Source: an uncultured Paracoccaceae bacterium (GTDB taxonomy: Bacteria; Pseudomonadota; Alphaproteobacteria; Rhodobacterales; Rhodobacteraceae). From it: a stretch of 64,000 nt of DNA. Of the stretch, positions 51,946 through 61,831 are shown in pieces. Where the stretch lies: assembly GCA_947500825.1 (NCBI GenBank), contig CANMTR010000001.1, forward strand, positions 124,001 to 188,000, written 5' to 3'. A program made the translations under genes and the position numbers. Each line of letters begins with the position of its first letter. The stretch's first letter is position 1. Below the pieces are notes generated by a model. The model ran no database searches, had not been told where the DNA came from, and saw only the letters and a program-made list of their open reading frames with translations.

Positions 51946-52740
51946 ATGGACCTGAAGATCAAGGGAAAGAACGTCCTCGTCACGGGCGGCAGCGGCGGGA
52001 TCGCGGCTGCGGCGGCGAAGATCCTGCACGAGGAGGGGGCGAACCTGACCCTGACGGACATGGACGCCGACGGCGTTGCCGCCTCTGCCGCGAACGTGGG
52101 TTCCGACGTGGACAGCACCGCCGCCGACCTCACCGATACGGCCGATATCGACCGGCTGGCGAAGATGATGGAGGAGAAGGGCGGCTGCGACATCCTCGTC
52201 CACGCCGCGGGCGTGACGGGCGAGAAGGGCGACCCGCTCGACATGACCGACGACGAGTACCACCGGGTGTGGGAGACGAACTTCATGTCCGCCGTGCGCA
52301 TGGCCAAGCGCATGATCCCCCAGATGGTGGAGAAGGGCTGGGGCCGGATGGTCTGCGTCACCTCCGAGAACGCGGTCCAGCCCTACTGGGACGAGGCGGT
52401 CTACAACACGTCGAAGGCAGCCCTCCTGAACTGGATCAAGGGCGCGAGCTTCGTCTACGGGCCCAAGGGCGTGCTGATGAACACCGTGGCGCCCGCCTTC
52501 GTTGAAAGCCCGATGACCGACGGCATGATGGACATGCGCGCCGACAGCATGGGCGTCTCCAAGGAGGAGGCGATCGAGAGCTTCCTCGAGGAGGAGCGCC
52601 CCTACCTGACGCTGAAGCGGCGCGGCCAGCCCGAGGAGGTCGCCTCGGTGATCGCGCTTCTGGTCTCCGACCGGGCGACGTTCACCAACGGCTCGGCCTA
52701 CCGCGTGGACGGCGGCGCCGTCGCGGCGATGAACACCTGA
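51946..52740 (+). CDS. Short-chain dehydrogenase/reductase
   Basis: A 264-residue NAD(P)-dependent oxidoreductase. The cofactor motif TGGSGGIA is at residues 15-22, with the final Gly of TGxxxGIG replaced by Ala. The catalytic tetrad is present: Ser in VCVTSENAV and YNTSK for Tyr and Lys. Substrate unknown. AAGGAAA precedes the ATG. It is first in a unit with a second SDR and a GH13 enzyme, behind an exact EcfG-type promoter. Confidence 0.85.
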   Translation: MDLKIKGKNVLVTGGSGGIAAAAAKILHEEGANLTLTDMDADGVAASAANVGSDVDSTAADLTDTADIDRLAKMMEEKGGCDILVHAAGVTGEKGDPLDMTDDEYHRVWETNFMSAVRMAKRMIPQMVEKGWGRMVCVTSENAVQPYWDEAVYNTSKAALLNWIKGASFVYGPKGVLMNTVAPAFVESPMTDGMMDMRADSMGVSKEEAIESFLEEERPYLTLKRRGQPEEVASVIALLVSDRATFTNGSAYRVDGGAVAAMNT

Positions 52741-52793
52741 CCTGACGACGGGCGGCCCGTCGCGGCCGCCCCTGCGACCCAAGAGGATTTACC

Positions 52794-53645
52794 ATGACCG
52801 AGAACGCAACCGACCGCGTGCAAGAGCGGATGCCCGCCCACGAGCACAAGATGGACCCCGCGCCCGACTATACCCCCCGCTTTCCGGGCGTTGGCAAGTT
52901 GAAGGACCGCGTCGCCCTGATCACCGGCGGCGACAGCGGCATCGGCCGCGCCGTCTCCGTCCTCTTCGCGCGGGAGGGGGCGAAGGTCGCCATCGCCTAT
53001 CTCGACGAGGACACGGACGCCGAGGAGACGAAGCGCTTGGTCGAGGCGGAGGGGAGCGAGGCGCTCCTGATCCCCGGCGACCTGGGCGCCAAGGAGAACG
53101 CCACCGCCGCCGTGGAGAAGACGGTGGAACGGTTCGGCCAGCTCGACATCCTCGTGAACAACGCCGCCCAGCAGTGGATCGACGCGCCCATCGAGGATCA
53201 GCTCGACGAGGAGCAGCTTCGCCGGATCATGGATTCGAACGTGATGAGCTACGTCTTCACCACGCAGGCGGCGCTGAAGCACATGGAGAGCGGTGCGACG
53301 ATCGTGAACACCACGAGCGTCAACGCCTTCAAGGGCAACGACATGCTGGTGGGCTATTCCACCACCCGCGGTGCGAGCCTCGCGTTCAGCCGCTCCATGG
53401 CGTCGAACCTGGTTGACCGGGGCATCCGCGTGAACGCCGTCGCCCCCGGGCCGGTCTGGACGCCCTTCATCGAGGGCTCGATGCCGCCCGAGATGGTGAA
53501 GGATTTCGGCGAGGGCTCCCCCATGAGCCGGGCCGGCCAGCCGTGGGAGATCGCGACCTGCTACCTGTTCCTGGCCAGCTCGGACGGGTCGTTCTTCACC
53601 GGCCAGACCCTGCACCCGAACGGGGGCATGATCGTTGGCGCTTGA
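52794..53645 (+). CDS. Short-chain dehydrogenase/reductase, YghA/general-stress type, catalytic Lys replaced by Arg
   Basis: A 283-residue SDR with the ~40-residue N-terminal extension (MPAHEHKMDPAPDYTP) typical of the YghA/GsiB-neighbour stress group. Cofactor motif TGGDSGIG and NNAA are intact. The catalytic YxxxK motif reads YSTTR (VGYSTTRGASLAF), so the Lys that orients the cofactor is Arg. It may have altered or no redox activity. AGAGGA precedes the ATG. Relatives are induced by salt, starvation or oxidative stress. Confidence 0.87.
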   Translation: MTENATDRVQERMPAHEHKMDPAPDYTPRFPGVGKLKDRVALITGGDSGIGRAVSVLFAREGAKVAIAYLDEDTDAEETKRLVEAEGSEALLIPGDLGAKENATAAVEKTVERFGQLDILVNNAAQQWIDAPIEDQLDEEQLRRIMDSNVMSYVFTTQAALKHMESGATIVNTTSVNAFKGNDMLVGYSTTRGASLAFSRSMASNLVDRGIRVNAVAPGPVWTPFIEGSMPPEMVKDFGEGSPMSRAGQPWEIATCYLFLASSDGSFFTGQTLHPNGGMIVGA

Positions 53646-55233
53646 GGGCGCTTGGCCCGAGGCTCCCGTCGTCTATGCCGTCTATCCCCGGTCGTTCAAC
53701 GACACGACCGGGTCCGGCGTGGGCGACCTCAACGGCATCACCGAGCGGCTCGACCACATCGCGTCCCTGAACGTGGACGCGATCTGGGTCTGCCCGTTCT
53801 ACGTCTCGCCCTTGGCCGACGGGGGCTACGACGTGGCCGACCACCGCGCCGTGGCCGAGCGCCACGGCACGATCGAGGATTTCGACCGCCTGGTGGAGGC
53901 CGCTCACGCGCGCGGCCTGCGGGTGATCGTCGATCAGGTGTTCAACCACACCAGCATCGACCACCCGTGGTTCCAGGCCTCCATCGAGGGCGACGCGGAG
54001 AAGGCCGAATGCTATGTCTGGCGCGACCCGAAGCCCGACGGAACCCCGCCCAACAACTGGATCAGCCAGTTCGGGCCCCCCGCCTGGACGTGGAACCATC
54101 GCCGTCAGCAATATTACCACCACCAGTTCCTGTCCGCTCAGCCGAACCTGAACCTGCGCCACCCGCTGGTGCAGCGCATGTACCGCGAGACGATCGAGTT
54201 CTGGCAGGAGCGGGGCGTCGACGGGTTCCGCCTCGACGTGGTGACGGCCTACCTGTTCGACCCCGAGATGCCGGACAACCCTCCCGCGCGGCCGGTCGTG
54301 CTGTCCAAGGTCACCGGCCCCAATCACAATCCATACTCCTACCAGGACCATGTCCACGACCTGCTGCCGGGCGACGGTGCGGACTACACGAACCGAATTC
54401 GTAAATGGGCGGGCGACGACGCCTGGATCGTAGGTGAGAGCAACACCGGCAACAACTCGGTCGATATATCCAAGAGCTTCACCGAGGAGGGACGGCTCGA
54501 CGCGTGCTACACCACCGACCCGATGAACGTGGCACGCGACCCCGTGGCGCTCGCGGACATGCTCAAGGCGCTCGACGGGCGCTGGTGCGCGCCGTGGTGG
54601 TTCTCCTCCCACGATCAGCCGCGCCACCTCTCGGCGCTGGGCGACGGAACCGACGCGTGCGCGCGGTTCTTTGCCACACTGCTCGCGGTCCTGCCGGGCG
54701 CCGCGATCCTGTGGCAGGGAGAGGAGCTGGGCCTGCCCCAACCCGACCTGTCGAAGGCGGAAACGACAGACCCGCTCGACCTGCTATACTGGCCCGACGG
54801 GCCGGGGCGGGAGGGTGCCCGCGTTCCCATGCCATGGGCGGCGGAGGCGAAGAATTACGGCTTCTCCGACGGCACCCCGTGGCTTCCCATGCGGTGGGAG
54901 GCGGACCGGGCCGTCGACGCGCAGGATGCCCACGCGGAGAGCGTCCTGAACTACTATCGCCGCGCCATGGCGTTCCGCCGCGACACGCGCATCGCCGCAC
55001 CGGACAAGGTGCAGGTGGACGCGTCTCCTACGGTGCTTGCCTTGCGGATCGCGAAGGGCGAGCACGCCTGGCTCGCCGTCTTCAACTTCTCTGAAGACGA
55101 ATCCCTTCCCGTCCCGACCCGGCAGGGAACGCCGCCCGCGCTCGAGACGGGATGGGACGGGCGGCGCCTGCTCCCCTGGGGCGCGGCCGTCTGGGACGGC
55201 GTCGCGGAGGAGGGCGAGACGATCTGCGGCTGA
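53635..55233 (+). CDS. GH13 family alpha-glucosidase-type glycoside hydrolase
   Basis: A 532-residue enzyme acting on alpha-glucosidic bonds. The (beta/alpha)8 domain begins VVYAVYPRSFNDTTGSGVG; the nucleophile Asp is in GFRLDVV, the acid/base Glu in WIVGESNTG and the transition-state Asp in SSHDQPRHL. A short C-terminal beta domain ends the protein. The only start giving this N-terminus is TTG 53635, 11 bases inside the previous gene and preceded by GGGGG, so translation is coupled. It may make or degrade an osmoprotective glucoside, by inference from its stress-type neighbours. Confidence 0.88.
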   Translation: MALEGAWPEAPVVYAVYPRSFNDTTGSGVGDLNGITERLDHIASLNVDAIWVCPFYVSPLADGGYDVADHRAVAERHGTIEDFDRLVEAAHARGLRVIVDQVFNHTSIDHPWFQASIEGDAEKAECYVWRDPKPDGTPPNNWISQFGPPAWTWNHRRQQYYHHQFLSAQPNLNLRHPLVQRMYRETIEFWQERGVDGFRLDVVTAYLFDPEMPDNPPARPVVLSKVTGPNHNPYSYQDHVHDLLPGDGADYTNRIRKWAGDDAWIVGESNTGNNSVDISKSFTEEGRLDACYTTDPMNVARDPVALADMLKALDGRWCAPWWFSSHDQPRHLSALGDGTDACARFFATLLAVLPGAAILWQGEELGLPQPDLSKAETTDPLDLLYWPDGPGREGARVPMPWAAEAKNYGFSDGTPWLPMRWEADRAVDAQDAHAESVLNYYRRAMAFRRDTRIAAPDKVQVDASPTVLALRIAKGEHAWLAVFNFSEDESLPVPTRQGTPPALETGWDGRRLLPWGAAVWDGVAEEGETICG

Positions 55234-55256
55234 AGGGGGGGCAGGGCCCCCTCGCC

Positions 55257-56231
55257 TCAGTCCAGAAGGCCGCCAAGGATCAGCCCCAGGAGAACGCCGA
55301 TCCCCACCGCGCCGCCGAAGGCGATGTAGCGCGCCCGGTCGCCGTTTATCGTGACGGCGCTGTCGCTGGCCCGCGACCCGAAGGAGCCGCGCGCGCCGGC
55401 TTCGCGGGGGGCGGGGCCCATCAGGTTGTCGGGGCGGCCTCCGGGCTCGTCGGTCTCGGACTTCTGCATCTCGGCCCCGTCTTTCGACAGCTTCCGGTCG
55501 AGCCAGTCCGGCGCCACGAAATTGCCGAAGACGAGCTTGAGGACCGAGCTGCCCACAAAGATCTCGCGCGCGTCGGTGTCGAGGGCCTTCATCACCGCGC
55601 GGGCCGCCACCTCGGGCTGGAAGATCGGCGGCGCGGGCTGGGGCTTCTTGCCCAGCCGGTTCAGCGCCCAGTCGAATTGCGGCGTGTTGAGGGCGGGCAG
55701 CTGCACCAGCGACAGGGTCACGGGACGCCCCTCGCGCAGAAGCTCCGACCGCAGCGCGGCGGTAAAGCCGTTGATCCCGTGCTTGGCCGCGCAATAGGCC
55801 GCCTGGAACGGGACGGGGCGATAGCCCAGCCCGCTGCCGACATTGACGATATTGCCGCGGGGCATGTGCCGCAGCGCCAGGCGGGTGCCGTTCACCTGGC
55901 CCAGCAGCGTCGTGCGCACGATGCGGTCGAACTCCTCCGCGCTCACCTTCTCGAACGGCGAGAAGCTCGTCTGCATGGCCGAGTTGATCCAGACGGATGG
56001 CGTGCCGATGCGCTCCACCAGGGCGTCCACGGCCCCCTCCAGCGCGGCGGCGTCGCCCACGTCGGCCGCTTCGGTGGCGAGCGCGCCCCCGAACCTGCTC
56101 TCCATCTGCGACAGGCGGTCCGCGCCGCGCGCGACCGCGCCGACGCGGTAGCCGCGCGCGATCAGTGCCTCGACCACGGCGTGGCCTACGCCGGCGCTGG
56201 CGCCGAGGACGATAGCGGATTTCTGGGACAT
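55257..56231 (-). CDS. Short-chain dehydrogenase/reductase with C-terminal membrane anchor
   Basis: A 324-residue SDR. The cofactor motif GASAGVG is at residues 10-16; the NAG-like motif reads INSAM, the catalytic Ser lies in VNVGSGLGY and Tyr/Lys in YCAAKHG. After the ~250-residue catalytic core a linker leads to one hydrophobic helix (about 302-322), which would tether it to the membrane. GCAGGAG precedes the ATG. It converges on the GH13 gene and has its own exact EcfG-type promoter. Confidence 0.85.
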   Translation of the reverse strand: MSQKSAIVLGASAGVGHAVVEALIARGYRVGAVARGADRLSQMESRFGGALATEAADVGDAAALEGAVDALVERIGTPSVWINSAMQTSFSPFEKVSAEEFDRIVRTTLLGQVNGTRLALRHMPRGNIVNVGSGLGYRPVPFQAAYCAAKHGINGFTAALRSELLREGRPVTLSLVQLPALNTPQFDWALNRLGKKPQPAPPIFQPEVAARAVMKALDTDAREIFVGSSVLKLVFGNFVAPDWLDRKLSKDGAEMQKSETDEPGGRPDNLMGPAPREAGARGSFGSRASDSAVTINGDRARYIAFGGAVGIGVLLGLILGGLLD

Positions 56232-56261
56232 CGGGGCATCTCCTGCGTGACGTTTCCGCCC

Positions 56262-56286
56262 AACGGCAGGGGGACGGCCGCGTTCC
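56262..56286 (-). promoter_or_regulatory. EcfG-type (general stress) promoter for the membrane-anchored SDR
   Basis: On the minus strand GGAAC (56286-56282), exactly 16 bases, CGTT (56265-56262). The start codon at 56231 is 30 bases beyond. It lies immediately after the stop of the upstream glutathione S-transferase gene. Confidence 0.65.
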
Positions 56287-56290
56287 CGCG

Positions 56291-56881
56291 TCAGGCGCGC
56301 GCGGCGGCCCGGCGGAACGCGTCGCGCCCGCGCACCCGTGTCACGTACTCGACGAACCCCGGGTCGAGGTCGTCGAAGCCCGCGACCTTCGCCCAGCCGC
56401 CGCAATGGACGGCGACGATGTCGGGCACGGTCAGATCGTCGCCCATCAGGTAGGGACCGGCCATCCGTTCCGTCAGCCGCGCGGTGCTGCGGCGGAACTC
56501 CCATTTCAGGCTGTCCTTCACCTGCGGGACGCGCCGCTCCTCGGGCAGGACGAAGCTGTGGCGCGCCGCCGTCCAGAGGACGGCGTCCAGCTCGTCGAGC
56601 GCCATCTGGGTCAGCGCATCCTGCCGCGCGCGCTCCAGCGTGCCGGCGGGGTGGGTGAAGCGCCCCTCCCGGTCGGCGAGGTAGGTCAGGATCGCGGTCG
56701 AGTCGGTGACCGCCGTGCCGTCCACGTCGAGTGCCGGCACCTTGCCCGATGCCGAACGCCCCGCCAGATCCGCCGCGTGGGGCGGGCAGGGATTGTGGAC
56801 GAAGTCGATCCCCAGCTCCTCGAGGAGCCACAGGGGGCGGAAGGCGCGGGTATGCGAGGTGCCGTAGAGCGTGAGTGTCAT
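56291..56881 (-). CDS. Glutathione S-transferase family protein
   Basis: A 196-residue protein with the thioredoxin-like N-domain (TLYGTSHTRAFRPLWLLEEL, in outline) and GKVPALDVDG plus DSTAILTYLA for glutathione contact, then an all-helical domain ending RDAFRRAAARA. Substrate unknown. The ATG overlaps the holA stop (ATGA), so it is the distal gene of the leuS-lptE-holA unit. Confidence 0.87.
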   Translation of the reverse strand: MTLTLYGTSHTRAFRPLWLLEELGIDFVHNPCPPHAADLAGRSASGKVPALDVDGTAVTDSTAILTYLADREGRFTHPAGTLERARQDALTQMALDELDAVLWTAARHSFVLPEERRVPQVKDSLKWEFRRSTARLTERMAGPYLMGDDLTVPDIVAVHCGGWAKVAGFDDLDPGFVEYVTRVRGRDAFRRAAARA

Positions 56882-57900
56882 CGTCGTCCCATCATCGAGA
56901 GGCGGACCAGAGTGCGTTCCATCAGGGCCATCTGGGGGCCACGGGCGGCCGAGCGCAGGGTAAGGTCGGTGTCCACAAGGATCGCCAGCGCCTCTTCCAG
57001 CCGGTGCAGGCCCAGGCGCTGGGACTGGCGCGTCAGCGCGTCCCGGCGCGGCCCGTAGACCGGCGGCTTGAGGCGCGCGACGCCCGCGCTCGCTCCGCCC
57101 GGGTCCGAGGCCGCCTGGTGGAGCAGGCGAAAGTGGCGCATCGCGGCGATGGAGAGCTGCACGGGCTGCGCGCCCTGGGCCTCCAGCCGCGACAGGATCG
57201 GCGCGATGCGATCCGTGCGCCCTTCGGCTGCGGCATGGAGAACGTCGTCGGGGTCTGCCTCCGTGGAGCCGGGCGCGCAGGCGGCGATGTCGGCGGTCGT
57301 GGTCGGTCCCCGCTCGCCGCGCATGTAGAGCCCGACCTTGGCTAGGAGCTGGCGGAAGTCGCCCGGGCCCATCTCGGCGGCCAGTCCGGTCAGCATGGCC
57401 TGGGCGTCGCGGTCGGGGCCGGGCAGGCCCGCCTCGGCGATCCAGCCCTCGATCTCGGCGCGGTCGGGCGGATCGTCGTAGACGGCGATGCAGGCGGCGC
57501 GGGCGTGCCCCTCGAATCCCTTGCGAAGGGCCGAGCCGGCTTTCAGCGATCCGGCGGCCGCGACGATATGGGCGTCGCCCGGGCGCCAGTCCCCGAGCGC
57601 GGCGAGGATCGGTCCCGCGACCTGGTTCGTGGCCTCGTCCACCAGCGCCACGCGGGGCCCCGGAAAGAAGCCCTGCGCCTTCACCGCGTCGTCCACGAGC
57701 GCGGGCTCGCGCCGCAGGTCGGCGCCGCGGATGCGGGTGATCCGCATCTCCTCCTCGGCGCCGGCGCCGGCGAGGTTGGCGACAAGCTCCTGGCGCTTGA
57801 GCGCCACGCGCATCGCGTCCTCGCCGTAGATCAGGGTGCCGGGCCGGTCCGCGGAGGGCTTGGCGATCCAGTCGCGGGCGTCGCGGGCGTTGAGCTTCAC
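56878..57900 (-). CDS. holA: DNA polymerase III subunit delta
   Basis: A 340-residue clamp-loader subunit that opens the sliding clamp during replication. LIYGEDAMRVALKRQELV and RGADLRREPALVDDAVKAQGFF mark the AAA+-like N-domain, and the helical C-terminal collar domain follows. I chose the GTG at 57900 (MKLNARDAR), since GAGGAG lies eight bases upstream and it gives a GTGA overlap with lptE; the GTG at 57909 sits on the ribosome-binding site itself. Confidence 0.92.
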   Translation of the reverse strand: MKLNARDARDWIAKPSADRPGTLIYGEDAMRVALKRQELVANLAGAGAEEEMRITRIRGADLRREPALVDDAVKAQGFFPGPRVALVDEATNQVAGPILAALGDWRPGDAHIVAAAGSLKAGSALRKGFEGHARAACIAVYDDPPDRAEIEGWIAEAGLPGPDRDAQAMLTGLAAEMGPGDFRQLLAKVGLYMRGERGPTTTADIAACAPGSTEADPDDVLHAAAEGRTDRIAPILSRLEAQGAQPVQLSIAAMRHFRLLHQAASDPGGASAGVARLKPPVYGPRRDALTRQSQRLGLHRLEEALAILVDTDLTLRSAARGPQMALMERTLVRLSMMGRR

Positions 57901-58412
57901 CGCCGCCACTCCTCCGCCGTGGCGAGGAGCTCGGCGACGAGCTGGTCGCCCAGGATCACCATCAGCCGCTCGATCGCGTCCTCCCGGGCCGCGCGGACCG
58001 TGACGGCGTTGCCCGCGATGGTCGTCCGGTTCTGGTCGAAGACCGGGTCCGGATAGGTGGTGAAGCTGGTCAGCGTTCCCGAGGCCAACTGCGTCCCCGT
58101 CCTCGTATCCGTCAGCGAATAGGTCAACCGGCCAACCAGCTGGGTGAGCGTGATCACACCGCGGGGGGTGAATCCCACGTCGTCCTCCCGGACGGAGATC
58201 TGCGGCGAGAGGCGGTAGCGTCCGCCCTGGCCCCGGCCCAGCCGCGTCTCCAGGTGCCGCACGAAGGCGTATCCCGCCTCGTCGACGGGGGCATCGACGG
58301 CGATCTGCCCCGACAGACCCTCGGCCGCGCCGCCCGGGCCGTAGACAGGGGCGAAGCCGCAGGCGGGCAGGCCGGCGAGCGCCGCGAGGACGGAGCGCCT
58401 AGACCACGACAT
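57897..58412 (-). CDS. lptE: LPS assembly lipoprotein LptE
   Basis: A 171-residue outer-membrane lipoprotein that plugs LptD for lipopolysaccharide export. A short signal ([15 protein letters not shown]) gives the lipid-modified Cys18; the mature part has [22 protein letters not shown] and [17 protein letters not shown], as in alphaproteobacterial LptE. It begins 14 bases inside the end of leuS and is followed by holA, a conserved order. Confidence 0.9.
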   Translation of the reverse strand: MSWSRRSVLAALAGLPACGFAPVYGPGGAAEGLSGQIAVDAPVDEAGYAFVRHLETRLGRGQGGRYRLSPQISVREDDVGFTPRGVITLTQLVGRLTYSLTDTRTGTQLASGTLTSFTTYPDPVFDQNRTTIAGNAVTVRAAREDAIERLMVILGDQLVAELLATAEEWRR

Positions 58413-60948
58413 TGACGATCTTGCCCGGCACCACGATCACCTTCTTCGGCTCTCCACCCTCCAGGGCCTTCCGGACCGCGTCGGTGGCCAGCGCCATCGC
58501 CTCCACGTCGGCCTTGTCGGCGTCGCGGGCGATCCTGATCTCGGCGCGGCGCTTGCCGTTGACCTGGATCGGCATCGTCACCTCCTCCTCGACCAGCATC
58601 GCCGGGTCGGCGACGGGCCAGGGAGCGGTGGCGCACAGCCCCTCGCCGCCGAGGATCTGCCAGATCTCCTCCGAAAGGTGCGGGGTCATCGGGGCCATGA
58701 GCTGCGCCATGGTCCGCGCGGCCTCCACCTTGGCGGCGCGGCCCGCCTTCGACTTCGACAGCGCCCCCGCGAAGGCGTAGAGCCGCGCGACGGCGGTGTT
58801 GAAGCCGAAGCTCTCGATCCCGACGGTCACGTCGTGGATGGCGCGGTGCATCTCGCGCAGCAGGTCCTCGTCGCCCTTGCCGGTCTCGCCCGCGTCGCGG
58901 GCCCCTTCGGCGATGCGGAACACCCGCGCCAAGTGGCGCGCGGCGGCCTCGGCGCCCGCGTCGGTCCATTCCACGTCGCGCTCGGGCGGGCTGTCGGACA
59001 GCACGAACCAGCGCGCGGTGTCGGCGCCGAAGCGGTCGATGATCTCCACCGGGTCGACCACGTTGCGCTTGGACTTCGACATCTTGGCGGAGGGGACGAC
59101 CTCGACCGGCGTGCCGTCGGCGAGGTGCCCGTCGGTCACGTCCTTGGGGAAGTGATAGACGACGCGGCCGGTCTTGTCGTGGGTGCGGTAGATCTCGTGC
59201 GTGACCATGCCTTGCGTGAAGAGCGCGTCGAAGGGCTCGCGCGCGGCCTCGGGCAGGTGGCCGGCCTCGTTCATCGCGCGGGCGAAAAACCGGGAGTAGA
59301 GCAGGTGCAGGATCGCGTGCTCGACGCCGCCGATATACTGGTCGACGTTCATCCAGTAGGCGGCCTCGCCCGCGTCCGTGGGCCTCTCGGCCCCGGGCGA
59401 GGTGAAGCGCGCGTAATACCACGACGAGTCCACGAACGTGTCCATCGTGTCGGTCTCGCGCTTGGCGGCCGCACCGCAGGCGGGGCAGGGCGCGTCGCGC
59501 CATGTCGGGTGCCGGTCGAGCGGGTTGCCGGGCGTGTCGAAATCGATGTCGCGGGGCAGCTCGACGGGCAGGTTCTCCTTGCGCTCGGGCACCACGCCGC
59601 AGGTCTCGCAATGGACCACCGGGATCGGACAGCCCCAGTAGCGCTGGCGGCTCAGGCCCCAGTCGCGCAGGCGGAACTTGGTGACGCCGCGGCCAACGCC
59701 GTTCTCTTCGCAGAACGAGATCGCCGTCTCGATCGCCTCCGCGCCGGTCTGCGCGCTCTCTCCCGCGAAGCCGCGCACGTATTCCACCCGGTCGGTCCTG
59801 GGCGGTACATAGGCCGGGCCGCCTTCTTCGGGCGCCCGGTGCTCGCCCCCGGCGGGGACGAAGACGGAAGCCACGGGAAGGTCGTATTTGCGCGCGAAGT
59901 CCAGGTCGCGGGGGTCGTGGGCCGGGCAGCCGAAGATCGCGCCCGTCCCGTAGTCCATCAGGATAAAGTTCGCTACGTAGACGGGCAGGCGCCACTCGGT
60001 GTCGAAAGGGTGGCGCACGGTCAGGCCGGTGTCGAAGCCGCGCTTCTCGGCCGTCTCCAGGTCCTCCTCGGCGGTGCCGGTGCGGCGCGCCTCGGCGTTG
60101 AACGCGGCGAGGTCGGGGTCGTCCTGCTCCAGGGCCTTCGCCAGCGGATGGTCTGGCGAGACACCGACGAAGCTCGCCCCCATCAGCGTGTCGGGCCGGG
60201 TGGTGAAGACCTCGATCCGGTCGTGGCCCTCGGGGCCGCCCTCGAGCCCGAAGGCGAATTGCAGCCCGCGCGAGCGCCCGATCCAGTTGCGCTGCATCGA
60301 CTTGACCTTCTCGGGCCAGTTGTCGAGGCCGTCGAGCGCCTCGAGCAGCTCGTCGGAATAGTCCGAGATGCGGAAGAACCACTGGGTAAGCTCGCGCCGT
60401 TCCACCAGAGCGCCGGAGCGCCAGCCGCGGCCGTCCTCGACCTGCTCGTTGGCCAGGACGGTCATGTCCACCGGGTCCCAGTTGACCACGGCGTTCTTGC
60501 GGTAGGCCAGGCCCTTCTCCAGGAAGTCGACGAACATCGCCTGCTGCTTGCCGTAGTAGGACGGGTCGCAGGTGGCGAACTCGCGGCTCCAGTCCAGCGT
60601 CAGGCCGAGGCGGGCGAATTGCGCCTTCATGTTGGCGATGTTGTCCCGGGTCCAGTCCTCGGGATGGACGCGACGCTCCATCGCGGCGTTCTCGGCGGGC
60701 AGGCCGAAGGCGTCCCAGCCCATCGGGTGCAGGACAGCGTGGCCCGTGGCGATCTTGTGGCGGGCCACGACGTCACCCATGGCGTAGTTGCGGACATGGC
60801 CGATATGGAGGTTTCCGCTCGGGTAGGGGAACATCTCCAGCACGTAGTATTTCGGCCGGTCGGGGTCGGCCCGCGCGGTGAAGCAGCCGGCCTCGCGCCA
60901 TGCCTGCTGCCATTTCGGTTCGATCGCACGCGCGTCGTAGCGGGCCAT
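58399..60948 (-). CDS. leuS: Leucine-tRNA ligase
   Basis: An 849-residue class I synthetase. The HIGH motif is in [15 protein letters not shown] (residues 48-51), the editing domain is inserted after it, and KMSKSKRN is the second signature. A zinc-binding Cys set ([12 protein letters not shown] and CETCGVVPE) is visible. The ATG at 60948 gives [14 protein letters not shown], typical for alphaproteobacteria; the longer frame to 61116 is spacer. lptE and holA follow. Confidence 0.96.
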   Translation of the reverse strand: MARYDARAIEPKWQQAWREAGCFTARADPDRPKYYVLEMFPYPSGNLHIGHVRNYAMGDVVARHKIATGHAVLHPMGWDAFGLPAENAAMERRVHPEDWTRDNIANMKAQFARLGLTLDWSREFATCDPSYYGKQQAMFVDFLEKGLAYRKNAVVNWDPVDMTVLANEQVEDGRGWRSGALVERRELTQWFFRISDYSDELLEALDGLDNWPEKVKSMQRNWIGRSRGLQFAFGLEGGPEGHDRIEVFTTRPDTLMGASFVGVSPDHPLAKALEQDDPDLAAFNAEARRTGTAEEDLETAEKRGFDTGLTVRHPFDTEWRLPVYVANFILMDYGTGAIFGCPAHDPRDLDFARKYDLPVASVFVPAGGEHRAPEEGGPAYVPPRTDRVEYVRGFAGESAQTGAEAIETAISFCEENGVGRGVTKFRLRDWGLSRQRYWGCPIPVVHCETCGVVPERKENLPVELPRDIDFDTPGNPLDRHPTWRDAPCPACGAAAKRETDTMDTFVDSSWYYARFTSPGAERPTDAGEAAYWMNVDQYIGGVEHAILHLLYSRFFARAMNEAGHLPEAAREPFDALFTQGMVTHEIYRTHDKTGRVVYHFPKDVTDGHLADGTPVEVVPSAKMSKSKRNVVDPVEIIDRFGADTARWFVLSDSPPERDVEWTDAGAEAAARHLARVFRIAEGARDAGETGKGDEDLLREMHRAIHDVTVGIESFGFNTAVARLYAFAGALSKSKAGRAAKVEAARTMAQLMAPMTPHLSEEIWQILGGEGLCATAPWPVADPAMLVEEEVTMPIQVNGKRRAEIRIARDADKADVEAMALATDAVRKALEGGEPKKVIVVPGKIVNVVV

Positions 60949-61093
60949 GGGACCTCGTCCTTGGGCTTCGGAAACTGGGTGACGTGATAGGTCGGCCACC
61001 GCGCGGGGTCCAGCGGGAACGCCCGCCGGGGGCGACGCGATCGCGCCCTGCATCCGTCGGGCAGATGTCGGACATCCGCCATGCAGATGGGTG

Positions 61094-61561
61094 TCAGAGC
61101 GCCCCGTCCGAGACACGCAACTGTCGGGCGCGCGTCAGGATGGCGTCCTCCACCGCGCGGGCGGTGGCGGGCGTCACCGGACCCGACCGGGTCGACAGCG
61201 CCACGTTGAGGGAGCGGGCATCGAGCGCGGGGTCCTGGACGTAGACGGTGGCGCGGTAGGCCGGCCCGCCGCCCGGCGGCTGGCCGTAGCCGTAGGCCAG
61301 GACGCCCGAGAACGGGTCCGCCGTCTCGAGGGGCAGGAAGGACAGCACGTCCTGCGCCGCCGTCCAGATGTAGCGGTTCACCTCGATCGTGCGATTCGGG
61401 TCGTCGCGATCGCCGAACAGGTCCCAGATCGTCTCGCGGTCCGCCGAGCCGCGGTCGGCGACGGGGCTCTGCGCGAGGTTGGCCTCGCGGTTCGAGCAGC
61501 CCTGCACCAGCGCCATCGCGGCGATGAGCCCCGTGGTCGCGAATATCCTGACTGGCCGCAT
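61094..61561 (-). CDS. DUF3576 domain lipoprotein
   Basis: A 155-residue lipoprotein. The signal [22 protein letters not shown] places the modified Cys at 22. The body contains [33 protein letters not shown] and [18 protein letters not shown], all DUF3576 features (quoted in short parts). Function unknown. In alphaproteobacteria it sits immediately upstream of leuS, as here; a 145-base spacer separates them. Confidence 0.87.
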   Translation of the reverse strand: MRPVRIFATTGLIAAMALVQGCSNREANLAQSPVADRGSADRETIWDLFGDRDDPNRTIEVNRYIWTAAQDVLSFLPLETADPFSGVLAYGYGQPPGGGPAYRATVYVQDPALDARSLNVALSTRSGPVTPATARAVEDAILTRARQLRVSDGAL

Positions 61562-61831
61562 GTCCTGCCCCCGTTTGACGCGGATCTCCTCGTCCGTCAC
61601 TAGCCGAGGCCCGGCCCTGCGGCAAGGAACCAGTTCGCGGCCGCCGGAGGGCGGCATGTGTGTCAGAACATTGCGGTTTCGTGATGTTTTTTAACACAGC
61701 GACCGGTGGACGCCCGAAAGGCACGTTCTAACTGATCGTGTCATCTGGGCACGCGGAGACGCAGCGCCCGAACGACCGCCGACCCGCCCGGGCCGGGGGT
61801 GTCGAAAAACGAAAGACAGAAGGGTTTTCCA

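Noticed and set aside
57897-57909. GTG at 57909 as the holA start
   Set aside because: It overlaps the GAGGAG ribosome-binding sequence. The GTG at 57900 has proper spacing and gives the family N-terminus.
61670-61696. TTGCGG and TAACAC upstream of the small secreted protein gene as a promoter
   Set aside because: The spacer is only 15 bases and the leader would be unusually long.
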